Shown here piece after piece: positions 1 to 13,094 of a stretch of 64,000 bases of DNA. The stretch covers positions 95,261,920 to 95,325,919 of the forward strand of contig NC_051083.1 in assembly GCF_004664715.2 (NCBI RefSeq), written 5' to 3'. Source of the stretch: Peromyscus leucopus (Eukaryota > Chordata > Mammalia > Rodentia > Cricetidae). The notes under the pieces are model-generated. The model searched no databases. It was not told where the DNA came from and was given only the letters and a program-made list of their open reading frames with translations. Position 1 is the first letter of the stretch. Each line of letters begins with the position of its first letter. The position numbers and the translations under genes were made by a program.

Positions 1-1968
1 GCCACTATCATTTCTGCAGATATTGTACCTTTTTGAGTCACCTTTCAACTTTTAAACCATGATGTATGTCAACAAACTATAAATTCTGGTCACTCTAAAC
101 CATGCAATGGAAGCAATTGTCCCACTCAGGTAAAAGCAGGATATTTCCCATGGGACTCCTCTATGTAATAGACAAGCCTTTTTGTTGTATGTGTGTTTAG
201 TAGCAGGGGGTTTCCTGTGGAGGGCAAGGGTGGTCTTTAAGCAGGGGCCCTTCAAGTTATATTTCCGTCCATGCTTTTATTTGTGCATCCATTAAGAATG
301 GATCTTAGTGTGGCCTAAGAATAACGTAACACTCAACAGACATCAGCTTTGTGGGAGGTCTATAGTGGGGCACAGAAACTGTTTCCTCGGATCAAGTTCA
401 GGGAACTCTAAGAATAAGATGGAGGCCTGAAAAAGTGTGGTTCTCCCTCAGGTGATTTTGAGTTGTCACCCTGGCCATGTGCTCTGTGGATCTAGGAATT
501 TCCTTTAAGTCCCCAAATAGCTTACTTTTGAACTGTGCCATCGAGGTCCATTATTTTTATGAAGCCAGACTTCCTCATTCTCTAATAGCATGCTGGGAAA
601 TTTTCTGTTTAAAAACATACAGTTAGAAAAAGAAAGGAATAAATGGGGAGGGTGTGGTACTGGGAGCTTGAAAATCATGTTTGGGCTGATGAGACTGAAA
701 TTCCTTGTTATAGGAGGGCTGGTTCAGAGCTTGCCTGCTTGCTTGCTTGCATTTTATATTCAGTGTGGGGGCTTGGGCCAGGGAACATCTGTCAGACCCA
801 AGAAGGCATAGAAGGGCAAGTTCCCTTCCACTTGTCTTTCCATAATAAAGTTGGATCGTATCTGAGCATGAAACAAGTTTACATATAGAAAGAAATGGTT
901 TGGGACATCACTGAAAGAAGAAGACAAGGCCTGTGGAGCCAAGGACTTGTGCCACTTTCAATTTTAAGTGTTGTTGAGATTTTTGCACTCCTAAAAGGAG
1001 ACTGAGGGAAGGGAGGGAAGGTCATGTGTTGTTAATTAGGAAAGATGGAATGAGAAGAATGCTAAGCTATAGCTTAAGCTCTCCTTCTAGGTTGAAGACA
1101 AGCCACATGTAAAGTTTAAGATGCGTGTTTTTGAACTCATCCTTCTGTCCCTCTGAGCAGCTCCAGTGTATGGTAAAGAAGCAGATGTGGCAAAAGAACA
1201 GGATGTTTCAGGCTTTGAGTTTCAAAGGGCCAAATGGAAGTAGAGGTCTGGTCCTTTGGTCTTTCAGTCACTGAAGATTGAAGGATTTGTGGCTCTCTGG
1301 GGCTGTATTTCTCACTCTGAACAGGAGCCCTGTTTTTTCAGGTGTGACTACAGGAGAGAAAAAACAAAAGAACAATCAGCGATGTGAAGGAAGAATGTGG
1401 GATTCCTCAGGGATAATGGTAGAGATGTTACCACTTCCTGCTTTGCCAAGGATCCTTGCATATTTCACCAAAACTTACTCAAGGACCCTAAATGCGACAA
1501 TTTTTAATTCTTCAAATGGGGAGAAGGTGCCTTTCTTGGGTGAAAGCTTTCTAGATATATACCTAGGTCTCCTCTAGACAGAAGAAAAAGGGGGATGTTT
1601 GCCTGGGGAGAACATAAGGAATTTTAATGATTTCCTGTGTAAAAGTCTTTGAGGGGTCTTGGATCGCCAGTATAAACAGGAGGCATTTCAGTTGATTGGA
1701 TTTATGTTCCTGAAATCAGGAAACAGGCCAACATGGGCCTCTGTTTGGCTCTGTTCCATGGGATTAGAAATTAGAATGCAAGGAGGAGCTGCCTCAGATT
1801 TCATCCTATAGTCAGTGGTACTCTTCTTGGCTTTTATCTCATCTACTTAAGTTTACATATATTGGAGTATATATAAAGATAAAGGCTTGCATAAATAAGC
1901 ATATGAATATGTGTATATTAATGTATATGCATATTTGGGCATGTACATGTGTATGCATAAGTGTACAT
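1..1968. other. Intergenic, no gene recognised
   Basis: Nearly 2 kb of A/T-rich sequence with short ORFs below 100 codons and no family match. 1850-1970 is a degenerate TATA/TGTAT-rich low-complexity stretch. No SINE or LTR is recognised. Confidence 0.5.
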
Positions 1969-1970
1969 AA

Positions 1971-3092
1971 AAACTATCTCCAACCTTGGTTTCAACAATT
2001 CTCGCTCATATAAACCCTCCTCTTTCTCGCTAATTAGACTCCTGGAGCTCCACCCGGGGCCTAGCTATGGATCTCTGCATCCAGATTCCTCAGTCCTTGG
2101 ATGGGGTTTCTGGCACGACTATTAGGGTGTTTGGCCATCCCATCACCAGAGTAGGTCAGTTCCGGCTGTCTCTCGACCATTGCCAGCAGTCTATTGTGGG
2201 GGAATCTTTGTGGATTTCTGTGGGCCTCTCTAGCACTTTGTTCCTTCCTTTTCTCATGTGGTCTTCATTTACCATGGTCTCCTATTCCTTGTTCTCCCTC
2301 TCTGTTCTTGATCCAGCTGGGATCTCCCACTCCCACAGGCTCTCTTTCCCTTGACCCTCACCCTTCATTGCTCCCACTCATGTCCAGGTTGTTCATGTAG
2401 ATCTCAGCCATTTCTCCATCATTGGGCGATCCTCGTGTCTTTCTTGGGGTCCTGTTTTCCAGGTAGCCTCACTGGTGATGTGAGTAGCAGTCCAATCATC
2501 CTTGTTCCACCTCTAGTATCCTCCTATGAGTGAGTACATACCATATTTGTCTTTCTGAGTCTGGGTTACCTCACTCAGGATGATTTTTTTCTAGATCCAT
2601 CCATTTGCCTGCAAACCTCATGATGCCATTGTTTTTCTCTGCTGAGTAGAAACCAAGGTTGGATAAAGCACAGGGACAAATAGCCAAACGAATGGAAACA
2701 CATGAACTATGAACCAAAGGCTGTGGGGGCCCCCAACTGGATCAGGCCCTCTGAATAGGTGAGACAGTTGATTTGCTAGATCTGTTTGGGAGGCATCTAG
2801 GCAGTGGGACCAGGTCTTGTGCTCATTGCATGAGTTGGCTGTTTGAAACCTGGGGCTTATGCAGGGACGCTTGGCTCAGTCTGGGAGGAGGGGACTGGAC
2901 CTGCCTAGACTGAGTCTACCAGGTCCATCTCAGTCCTTGGGGGAGGCTTTGCCCTGGAGGAGGTGGGAATGGAGGGTGTGCTGGGGGGAAGGGGAGGGGG
3001 ACAGGAAGGAGGAGAACAAGGGAATCTGTGGCTGATATGTAGAACTGAATGGTATTGTAAAATAAAATAAAAGGAAAAAAAAACTATCTCCA
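1971..3092 (+). mobile_element. 5'-inverted (twin-primed) L1 3' end with target-site duplication
   Basis: 2649-3080 is a rodent L1 3' UTR in plus orientation, with GGACCAGG and G/A-rich stretches, ending in an A-rich tail. 1983-2648 is the immediately upstream L1 part in reverse orientation: ORF2 end (tgagtgagtacataccat, gatccatccatttgcctg read antisense) into the 3' UTR. The two parts meet at an inverted pair, ccaaccttggtttc (1980-1993) and gaaaccaaggttgg (2649-2662). The whole is bracketed by aaactatctcca at 1971-1982 and 3081-3092, a target-site duplication. This is the classic product of twin priming. Short ORFs on the plus strand at 2067-2533 are antisense L1. Confidence 0.88.
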
Positions 3093-3224
3093 TTCTCATA
3101 GAAATAAAAGGTCAAAAGAGTGTCTGGTCTCCATGGTTGGAATGAGTCAAAAAAGGATCTCTTTCAATCCTAGGACAATATACCTGTTAGATTCAAAGTT
3201 TGGATTATATGGATGTCCTAGCTA

Positions 3225-3615
3225 GGGTTACTATTGCTGAGATGAAACACCATGACCAAAAGCAACTTGGAGATGAAAGGGTTTATTTGACTTACACTCT
3301 TACATCACAGTTCATCATCAAAGGAAGTCAGGACAGGAACTGAAACAGGGCAGGATCCTGGAGGCAGGAGCTGATGCAGAGGCCATGGAAGAATGCTGCT
3401 TACTGGCTTTCTCCATGTGGCTTGCTCAACCTGCTTTCTTATAGAACCCAGGGCCACCAGACTAGGAGTAGTCCCACTCACAATGACTAGACCCTCTTAC
3501 ATCAATAACTAATTAAGAAAATACCCTACAGGTTTGCCTACAGCCCAATTTTATGTAGGTATTTTCTCTATTTGAGACTCCTTCGTCTCTGATGACTCTA
3601 CTTGTATTAAGTTGC
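3225..3615 (+). repeat. Rodent interspersed repeat (tattgctgNgaNgaaacacc family)
   Basis: Starts tagggttactattgctga, then caccatgaccaaaagcaact and ctaattaagaaaataccc. I know this as a very abundant murid/cricetid repeat but do not assign its class. Related copies are near 13.1, 14.1 and 19.6 kb. Confidence 0.7.
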
Positions 3616-3944
3616 CAGCATAGTGGTCTTGAATTCATTTCAGAAGATCCATTCAGAAGATCCATAGGCCTAAGCCTATGGAGTCTAGATCACTATCATA
3701 ATCCATTATACCATGTCTTCTGCAAAGAATTTGACAGTCCTTGGATCTGATTTAGGCTTTGCCAACTTTATACCTAGTAGTATAAGCAAACAGTTTACCA
3801 AATTATAGTAGCCACATTGATTATTTCCTTACTTCTCCCCTATGCACAGTGCCTAGAGGATCACATTTCATTCTTCTACAACCCTGGGAGGTGCAGACTA
3901 TTACCCTCAATTGAGGACAACACTGTTCCTTGGTTGAAAAGAAT

Positions 3945-4235
3945 CAGTTTCCTTTTTAAAAATTAAATATAATTACATCATCATCATTCTTCCCTTCCCT
4001 CCCTCCCATCTTTTTCATGTACCTTCCCTTGCTCTCTCTCAAATTCATGACCTCTGTTTCTTTACTTGTCGAGATATATGTTCCTAAATATATAAACACA
4101 ACCTGTTCAGTCCATATAAAGTTACTTATATGTATATAATTTCAGGGTTGACCACTTGTTATTGCACAATCAATTTAGGAGCTCTTCCCTGGGGAAGACT
4201 ATTTCTCCTCTCTGAGCATTCCTTAGTTGCCTGCA
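3945..4235 (-). mobile_element. L1 3' UTR fragment (antisense)
   Basis: Contains ccctccctcccatctttttc and ctcttccctggggaagacta, then gcattccttagttgcctg, the antisense of an old rodent L1 3' UTR. No ORF survives. Confidence 0.65.
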
Positions 4236-4268
4236 GTTGTAGAATATTATTTTAATATTATTTGCTTA

Positions 4269-4748
4269 TGCTGTGGAACACTTGTTTAATGATGCAAAGA
4301 TGTGTTGCATTCTTTGATGTTGCATTTGTTTAACTCTGTGAAGCTGTGGTACTGTGCTTGTTTAAAATGCCTGATTGGTCTAATAAAGAGCTGAATGGCC
4401 AATAGCAAGGCAGGAGAAATAATAGGCAAGGCTAGCAGGCAGAGAGAAAAAAATAGAAGGAGAATAAGAAAGGAAGTAGCAAAAGGGATCAAGGAATGAG
4501 AAAAGGAGGAGAGGGGGACTCCAGGGGACAGCCACACAGCCAGACATGGAAGGAAAGAAAAGATCTACAGAAATAGAGAAAAGTAAAAGCCTGGAGGCAA
4601 AAGGTAGATGGGATAGTTTAAGTTAAGAAAACCTGGCAAGAAACAAGCCAAGCTAAGGCCAGGCATTCATAAGAAAGAATAAGCCTCCACATGTGTGATT
4701 TATGTGGGAGCTAGGTAGCAGGCCCCCCAAAAGAGTAAAAACAACAAC
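4269..4748 (+). mobile_element. Solo ERVK-type LTR
   Basis: Begins tgctgtggaacacttgttta, carries an aataaa polyadenylation motif near 4381 and ends with acaaca, so it has TG...CA ends. The pattern (tgattggtctaataaagagc, ggcaaggctagcaggcag, aagccaagctaaggccaggc) is a solo LTR common in cricetid genomes. No internal ERV sequence or clear 6-bp target duplication is found. The minus-strand ORF inside it is a shadow. Confidence 0.75.
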
Positions 4749-4752
4749 AGTC

Positions 4753-6054
4753 CTTTGTCTAGGTTGACATTTCCCCCTATGTTAGCATATCTTTGGCGTC
4801 ATCCTTTGAGTCAAAGTAAACCTAGTCAAAGATAAGTTCAGTATTGGAATCCGGAACTGTCTTCAAAGCCATGGCCTTAAATATGACTATGAACTACCTC
4901 CATGGATACATTTTATATTCATTGTATTCTGAGTCTTTGTGAAATAGTAAAATTACCTTGAAAAATACCAAGTCTGCTTTCTTTACCAGAATGTTTCAAG
5001 GACAAAATAAAAGAATAGCTATTCTACGCCACAAACAAAATACAGAACATTATTGGCGAGGAGTTGTTTTGGAGTTGGGGTATGCAAACACAGATAAGAT
5101 TAAATTCCTTCCCTTCAGGAGATTTCCATAAGGACAATCTGCCTTGAACTCTCCTTGTCTGTGAAGCTGCCTTAACAAGCGTCAAACATTAGACAAGTGC
5201 CTGTTTCCTAAGACACTGTTTTATTACATGTACAGTGAAAGAAAGCTACCAGCCACCAGTTTGGAACAAGCTAGGATAAAAATCACACACGGCTCTCAGC
5301 AGCTCCCTACAAAACTTGGCAACCAGATGCTGCCAATTCCCAAGGCAAATGAATGGAGAGGAAACAGGCAATAATTTGAAATGTGACTATAATGTAACGT
5401 GACTGCTGCTTTTTGCACAATCAGAGTAGACATGCACATCCAAAGGAGTGATGTCCCCTTCAGACTAGCACCTTGGGAGACGAAATCCCCTGTACATTTA
5501 TTGCAATGATGTTGCCATTGCTCAAAAACACTTTTTGGAACTTTTCGTCTCTAGCAATTGACTTCCAAGCCTATGGCACATTTTCTTAAATACCCTCAGT
5601 GGTGATAAATCGTTGTCCTTTAAGGGTGGATTTGATTTTAGCAAATAGCCAAAGTCCTTCAGAATCAATCCTAAAGAAGAAGGTGGATGATCAATTGCAG
5701 TAACAAGAGTTCTTATAAGGGAATAAAACACTTCTCCATTCTTTTTTCCATCCTATTCTACTCTACCCACGTCTCTCTTTCCCACTCTCTTTTACATGTA
5801 CGGCTACAAGCCAATAAGACCACTGTGCTAATGTAGTTAATAACCCAGTGTTGAACAGACACTACTGTCTAAAGTTTCAAGGCTAGGTGAGAAACAAGTA
5901 GGACTATACACTGTTTCCTGTAAAGCACAGGATGAGAACCTCCACTTAAGAGAATCTTCAGGGTAATAAATGAGCTTAAATAAAGAAAACAGAAAAGCAC
6001 AAACTCCAGATTATTTATCTACAAGATTTATCTTATCCCTCACAGATGTCATAA
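4753..6054. other. Intergenic unique sequence
   Basis: 1.3 kb without recognised repeat or gene. The longest ORF is 69 codons with no family match. Confidence 0.5.
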
Positions 6055-6830
6055 TTTTAACAATTATTTTTTATTGAAAACAATCATACAAGATACTTAT
6101 CCCCCCCCCCAGCTCCTCACAGATCCCCACCCACCAAACTCTGCACTCTTTCTCTTTTCAATAAACAAACAAACACACACACACACACTCACAAAAACAG
6201 AAAACAAACATACAAGTAAAGGACCAATAGGCCAAAAACTATGCCCAAACCAAACAATCTGAGACAAGTCTACAAAACTACCATTGAGTTTGTTTTGTGT
6301 CGGTCATCTACTGCTGGGCATCGGCCTACTGTGACATGTGGTTAATATGCCCAATGAAACTCTATTGGAGAAAATAGTTTTTTCTTTGCAAGTGGGCATC
6401 AATTCCAGATAGCTTCTTGGTTAGGGGTAGCAGCCAGTGTCTGCTTTGTATTCTCAGTGCTGGGACCCCATTTAGCTTGAACCTGTGCAGGCCCTGTGCA
6501 TGGTCCCACAGTACCAGTCATGTTGTGTCTGGAGGACACTGCTTCCTGGAAGACATTCATTCTCTCTACCTCTTACAGTTTTTCTTCCTCTTCCACATAG
6601 CTCCCTCATTCTTGAGGGGAGGGCTTGATGAAGATAACCCATGTAGGAATTGAGTACCCCCAAATTTCTTACTTTCTGCACATTGTCCAGTTGTGGGTCT
6701 CTGTGTCAGTTCCCATCTACTACAAGGAGAAGCTTCCCTACTTGTAGAGAAGCTTGACTGAGCAAGGCACTGATCTGAATCTCAGCCCTGGGTGGCCAGT
6801 ACAGCACTTCTCCATGTCAGCAGGAATGTC
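6055..6830 (-). mobile_element. L1 3' end, antisense
   Basis: On the minus strand it ends in an A-rich run (plus attttttattgaaaac at 6063-6078). The interior shows gctgggcatcggcctactg and ctgtgcatggtcccacag, typical of antisense rodent L1 3' UTR (the strand with short plus ORFs is antisense). Includes a C10 run and a short (AC)n. Confidence 0.7.
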
Positions 6831-6935
6831 CTGTGACTTGGTACTTCTTTGCAAATACACCCAACAGGGGAGAGCTCAACATTTCTAAATAGTGACTTTC
6901 CAAATATAAGTTAGAAATAAGAATTCTGCCTCTTT

Positions 6936-7132
6936 GGGGCTGGAGAAATGGCTCAGCAATTGAGAGCACTGTTTGTTCTTCCAGGGGACCTGGGTTCAAT
7001 TCCCAGCATCCACATGGCAGCTCAAACCTGTCTGTAACTTCAATTCCAGGGTTTCCGACACCCTCACACAGACATACATGCAGGCAAAACACCAATGATC
7101 CTAAAATAAAAAATAAATTATTCTTCTAAAAA
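6936..7132 (+). mobile_element. B2 SINE with 17-bp target-site duplication
   Basis: Reads ggggctggagaaatggctca, the tRNA-derived B2 head, and ends with A-rich ataaaaaataaattattc. Flanked by aagaattctgcctcttt at 6919-6935 and 7133-7149, an exact 17-bp duplication. Confidence 0.93.
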
Positions 7133-7149
7133 AAGAATTCTGCCTCTTT

Positions 7150-7787
7150 ATCCATTCTGACAACAAAGCAGTGAGACCACAGCAGAGTTGGGTTTGTCCC
7201 TGAGCAACATGGTGAAGGTGCAGAAAAGCACATTGCTGGCCATTGTACTTCTCGAGATCTCAACTTTCAGCCCCTTGCCACCTTCTTCAGTTGCAAAGAG
7301 AGTGGCATCAGGGCCCTGACATTAGGGAGTTAGAAGATGATCCATACTTTAGAAAACAAAGCATTGGAGACACAGTTAATCCCACAAAAGGACACCAGAC
7401 TACCAGAGAATCTTGATGTATCAATAAAGAGATACCTTTAGGCAAAACTAGAGTATATCAAATCACCAACCAGGTAACACCAACCACTTCTGTGGAGCCA
7501 TCCCCAGAATCAGCTGTTTGCCTGAAATGCTGACTTTTTCTTTAAGAATCAGAGTTCAGACTATAGTATTTCAGAGCAGACAAAGCTGTTAGAAAAGACC
7601 TTTCTCTGTTTTTAAAAATATGATGTGCAAGTGGATATGACAGGTAACCAGAGTAAGAAGTAGCCTTTTTCTAGATCATACAAGGAGAGAATGGTCCTGC
7701 TGGGATAGAGCCCGAGGCCCTGGATTTGCCATCATACTGGCCTCTTTCCTGTAGGCCAGCAGTTATTTGTAGAAATGCCCAGCTCAG
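7150..7787. other. Intergenic unique sequence
   Basis: No gene or repeat recognised; no ORF over 60 codons of note. Confidence 0.45.
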
Positions 7788-8144
<357 letters not shown>

Positions 8145-8159
8145 CGAAATGTCCAGCTT

Positions 8160-9639
8160 GAGGGCTAAGTGAAGTGGGCCACAATTCCCATGCTAGTTGC
8201 CTTCTGCTCCCAATAAAAACTCTTGCATTCCTCCTGGGAGAAAAGAATGAGAGAAATATCAGAGTCCTATGCCATTTCCAGAGGCCCAGCAGCTTCCCTC
8301 TTGAGGACAAACAATCCCTTAGGGGACCAAGGAGCTTTGCTCTTGAGCCCAGTCAGCTAGCACCTCTTCCACAGAACCTCAAGTTTGTTATTGAACCCTC
8401 AAGATAAACTATTGGAGGAAGTATTCTACCAATAATGTTTCTGTAGGGCCCAGAGCACATGGTCTTGATTAGGATGAGCAACAGCAAAGCCGATGTCCCC
8501 CTGTGAAGGTCTGAAAGCAAATTGAAATCTGGCCAGTATTGTCCCAGCAGCCATAGGCTAGCTTCCAACTGCTGCTTGGTTCCAATTCAAAGGTCAGGGA
8601 GATGACACCTGCAGGAGGCCAACCTAGGGAAAAGGAAGCTGGAAGGACTGCAGTTACAGGGATGTTTGTTAGAGAAAACTTTCCCCAGCTTCCTCTCTGT
8701 TCCAGCTCTAAACCTCAACATGCTTGAGCAGAGCTGATTGCCAACCCACCTCATCATGAAGTTCCAAGGTGAGATTTCCCTAGACACGCCATCAGTTCCT
8801 ACCTTCTGTACAAAGTCTTTCCAGACAACTCTAGCTCACTAGAACACCTCAATAGTCCCTTGGCTTCCTCAGCAAGAACACGGTAGCTTATAGTTACATA
8901 CCTCTCTCCACTGTTGTGCATGATGTTTTTGTCTCCAGTGGGCATGTTGGCTTTTTCTTACTTATTTATTTTTGTTTGTTTAACAGTTTCATACCTTTAT
9001 ATAATGGACAGTAGTTGTTTACACCCGCAACCACTCTGTCATTTTTCTGTGTGGCTGGATGCATTTGATTAGAGTTTCTTGCCTGTGAGTGAGTGGACGG
9101 TTATTTGCTGGAGCAAGGACACTTTGCTTTTTCTTTCTTAGTTATATCAAAGGTTCTCCACATTGGAGCCTACCTATTCCTTCACACAACTCATAACGCT
9201 TCACTCAGGGATTTGCAGGAGTTCAACAACAAAACGGAGGTCACAGAATCACAAATGGGGTTCTCTCAATTTTTGCTGGATTATCAAATCCAAGTTGCCT
9301 CTATGATCCTGACTATGTAGTCATGCTGTATAGGAAGAAGTGCAGAAATGGCTAACCCGTTAAAAATTCACCTGAGAGAAGGAAAGTTTAATGTGAGCCC
9401 CTTAGTTGGAATAGTTAGGCACAGGACACAGAGAAATACACTGTGAGGAGAAATATTCATCTATAAGAGATTTAAAAAAATTAAGAAAAATCTAACTTCT
9501 TGAACGCTGGTGCAAGGTAATTCCAAATCTGAGACCGATAACTCTTACTTGGGTGTATCTAGAAGGCCAATTTTTAATGTCGTGGCTATTTATGTGTCAG
9601 TGGTGGGGTACAACTTTAGAAAAGCCAAAATCCTTATAG

Positions 9640-9641
<2 letters not shown>
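8160..9641. other. Intergenic unique sequence
   Basis: No recognised gene or repeat. ORFs up to 87 codons but none resembles a known family. Confidence 0.45.

Positions 9642-9695
<54 letters not shown>
9642..9695 (+). repeat. (GT)27 microsatellite
   Basis: Uninterrupted GT dinucleotide run. It produces an artificial VCVCVC ORF. Confidence 0.98.
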
Positions 9696-9697
<2 letters not shown>

Positions 9698-10854
9698 ATT
9701 CTCTTATTTTATAGACTATGTCCCGGTTTGGATGTTACTACATAGACTAATAGCTCTATCACTCCTTCTCTAACATATTACATCTGCATCTGCATATTAC
9801 CCTGTGTTGGGACACTAAGTTTCATGAAGGAAATACCTAAACACTTCCAGTAACATGTCCCAGTCCACACAATTCCTGCCACCAATTAGCTGGCATATGA
9901 ATAATAGGCTGACTGCCATCAATGCTGAGTGGAAATACACAATCTATTAATCAAAGCAGAATGAGGTTTTCCTCAAAGATGCAGAGTATTAGTAGAAATG
10001 GAGCCTGAGCTACATGACAATGAATGGAAGTAACTCCTTCATATCTTAGGAACAACTGGTTTCTGATTTGTATTTTTTTATTTTGTTTTAGGGTTTGCTG
10101 TAAATCCCTAAATCACCAAAGAAATTTAGAAATGTCTTCTGAAGGATTATTCAAAAACAATTAGGACAAAGGTGGTTCTGAATATCTTCTAGGCAAGTGT
10201 CACATGCCTCCGTGGAATTTCTTTCTAGCTTGTCAAGCTCACCAAACTGTGTTACACCATTCCCTTAAGCCAGTGCCCTGAGCTGTTCAAACTCCATTTA
10301 GGTTCTCCATAATGTATTATTCAAAATGATGAGCATGTCTCGAAGCCTGAATGTCTTTTCCTCCTTTGTATACCCCATGGTACCTCACCAGGACTGCCCA
10401 CTGAAGACCTACATCTCGCCTACAAACCAAGAGGAATCAGCTTATATCAGCACACTGAAAGAGATAACAGACCAAAAGAAGTACTTACAAACACTGAGCA
10501 ACGAGTTTCTCAAGAAAATGTTTCAATGTGAATGCTTTGGACTTTCTCTGGGGTAGTTGAAGCTGTTTAACACAGTCCTCTTTTATGTCCTGACATTTTG
10601 CCATGTTAAAGTCCTCCCTTTTAGTGACCCAGAAGAAAAGTAACACCAATCCAAGGACAGGAGCCTGGCCCCCTTTCTTTGCCCTATTCTCTTTCATTTA
10701 TGCTGTTGTGTTTTGGGTTGCCACATACTCATTTTAATAGCACTGAGTTTATTAGGGACATTTTCATACAAGTATATAATATACTTTGACAATACTCCCC
10801 CATACACCCATCTATATTTTATCTTCTCTTCTGTCCCTTTCCCAATTAGTCCTT
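9696..10854. other. Intergenic; holds half of a local duplication
   Basis: No gene recognised. 9800-9849 is duplicated at 11525-11574, and 9957-9976 at 12206-12225 (see findings). 10740-10855 may be a decayed antisense L1 fragment. Confidence 0.5.
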
Positions 10855-10975
10855 TTGTTCTCTTAGACAGAACCTTACTCTGGAGCTCAGCTTGCCTGGC
10901 TTAGAACTCAACATCGTCTGTTTCAGCCTCCCAGTGCTGGAATTACAGGCATGCTCAGCATGTCCAGGTAGTTAC
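10855..10975 (-). mobile_element. Old B1-type SINE, antisense
   Basis: Reads agacagaaccttactctgg and cctcccagtgctggaattac on the plus strand, the antisense of B1/7SL-derived sequence, strongly diverged. Confidence 0.7.
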
Positions 10976-11124
10976 CTTTTTTCCTCTGGAAAGAAACAGA
11001 AAACACACACATAAGAGGGAGAGAAAGAGAGAGTGAGAGAGAGTGTGTGTGCGTGTCTTCCCAAACAAACTGAGTTCTACAAACAAACTGAATTATAGGA
11101 CTACACCCTTATCATTGACAGCAA

Positions 11125-11194
11125 TTGGGAGGCTAGGGCGAAAAGAATATGAGTTTGACACAAGTCTGGATTACATGAGCAGCCAAAGGATGGG

Positions 11195-11241
<47 letters not shown>

Positions 11242-11243
11242 AT
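11125..11243 (+). repeat. Decayed B1-like SINE with (AAAT)12 tail
   Basis: 11125-11192 retains weak B1 pattern (gggaggctagggcg, gtttgacacaagtctggatt). 11194-11243 is a perfect aaat tetranucleotide run, probably expanded from the SINE tail. Confidence 0.6.
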
Positions 11244-12547
11244 CAGTACTAATGAAAGAATTTTGTATTTCATAATAATCAAGGAAAACGGAATGTTCTA
11301 GCACCCTCCCAAAAATCATCACAGACTGTTCTTTTCCTCTCTGTCCATTGACCATTCATTCCTTTTGCATCCTTTAGGTGTAGTCTTACCTAAAATCCTA
11401 GTGGATTATCAGAGTGCCCCAAAATCACTGCCAGAGGCCACAGCTGGCTCTGTCTGAGACTCAGCAAGTTAGCATGTTTGTCTAGTAGGTACCACAGTGG
11501 GATTTAGGGAATCCAATGGTGTGTCCCTGTGTTGGGACACTAAGTTTCATGAAGGAAATACCTAAGCACTTCCATAAATCCATGCAGACTGACTACTTCA
11601 CATCTGCTTTTTTGAACTCTCCTCAGGTCCTTTTGAGTATGTTTAGATAACAGCATGAGGCATACCAGGGCAAGGGAGTGCCTCCTGGTTCTTATGTTTG
11701 TAGCATCGTCCTCAAGCCCTGAATTGTCAGGCACACACAATCTGGTTGTCTAACCATATGCAAATATGATTACAGCACAGCTTATTGCCATGGCCCCGAA
11801 ACACTCGGGGGCAAAGTTTGAGCTTTCCTTTATTTCTCCTCCTCTTTCTCTGGCTTCCTTTCTCTGTCCCTGCCTTTCTTCCCTTCCACTTTGCCTTTCT
11901 TTCATCCTTCCTTTCTCTGTTTCTTTTCAACAACCCTTTTAGGGTCAGAAAGAAACTTAAGGCAGTTCCTGGAAATCTGTGCTGTATTCCGTGTGGCTGG
12001 ATGGAGACAAGTATGCTAACTTGGCTGCAAAGTCTCCAGCATGGCCCAGAGCTTACTGGCCTTGAGGCCTGGCCAGGCCTGACTTGTCAAGTCAGGGAAT
12101 CCCTGCTGCTCTTGTACTCTGCTCTCCATTGCTCTGGCTCAGTTCAAGGCAGAGCTCAGTGGCTCGCACTGTCTACATTGGCAAGACCATGCTGTAGTAA
12201 CAGGCCAGAATGAGGTTTTCCTCAACCCACTGTACAATCCCCTGGGAAAGTGGATGGCCCTACCTCACTGAGAACTCACTTCCTCTTAAGACTTCATCAT
12301 GAAGTTGTAAAATGCTCAATGACTTCCTTCAAGATTGGAAGGCGTACAGCTGCTGTCAGGCCTGGAATACTCACCACAGGAAGCTTCCAAAAAGGGGAAG
12401 AGTTCCCAATTAATGAAAAGCAGTTAGCTCAGCAGCTTAAGGGAGAAGCAAAGCTGGACAGAGGCAGTTTGCCAGGATGGATAAAGGCATTTCCTATTTC
12501 AACTGGATAAATAGCATGAAAGGAAGTTCCCTTAAACTTTTGGTTGT
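11244..12547. other. Intergenic; second half of the local duplication
   Basis: No gene recognised. 11820-11935 is a pyrimidine-rich low-complexity stretch. A 142-codon plus ORF (11785-12213) has a composition set by that stretch and no family match. Confidence 0.5.
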
Positions 12548-12706
12548 GCCGGGCAGTGGTGGCGCACGCCTTTAATCCCAGCACTCAGGAGGCAGAGCCA
12601 GGCGGATCTCTGTGAGTTCGAGGCCAGCCTGGGCTACCAAGTGAGTTCCAGGAAAGCGCAAAGCTACACAGGAAACCCTGTCTCGAAAAAAGAAAAAAAA
12701 AAAAAA
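12548..12706 (+). mobile_element. B1 SINE
   Basis: Starts gccgggcagtggtggcgcac, followed by gagttcgaggccagcctggg and a poly-A tail with imperfect flanking duplication cttttggttgtg / cttctggttgtg. The segment gggctaccaagtgagttcc is the cricetid-type variant. Confidence 0.95.
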
Positions 12707-12707
12707 A

Positions 12708-13094
12708 CCTTCTGGTTGTGAGCTTAAGCCAAACTTTAAGGGGAAGTCTAGTTTTCTGGCAGGCAATGCCCCAAATTTAGAGGAAGTCAAGGATGGCTTC
12801 TCCAGAGTGGATCAGATTGGGAGCAGGTTATCCACATCTTGTGCAGAGAACACCGACTATCACGTTCCAATGGAACAGTTGGTACTTCTGATCAAAAGAG
12901 AAACCTTGGTGGGGCAAAAGTACCCAGTCACTAGAGACTTCTTCTTATCTATCCATAAACTAGAAAGCAGGATTCCTTTCTACTAGGAAAGATTTCAAGA
13001 AAAGTACATGAAATGGTTTGTAAAATTATTTATATGGCACTAAACAAGGGATGGGCTGTCACAGAAACTTCAAGGGAAGCAACAGTGTGATTGT
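12708..13094. other. Intergenic, nothing recognised
   Basis: No repeat or gene seen. Confidence 0.4.

Noticed and set aside
2067..2533. Plus-strand ORFs of up to 95 codons
   Set aside because: Antisense strand of the inverted L1 part.
11785..12213. 142-codon plus ORF
   Set aside because: Composition comes from a pyrimidine-rich tract; no family resemblance, no splice or promoter context.
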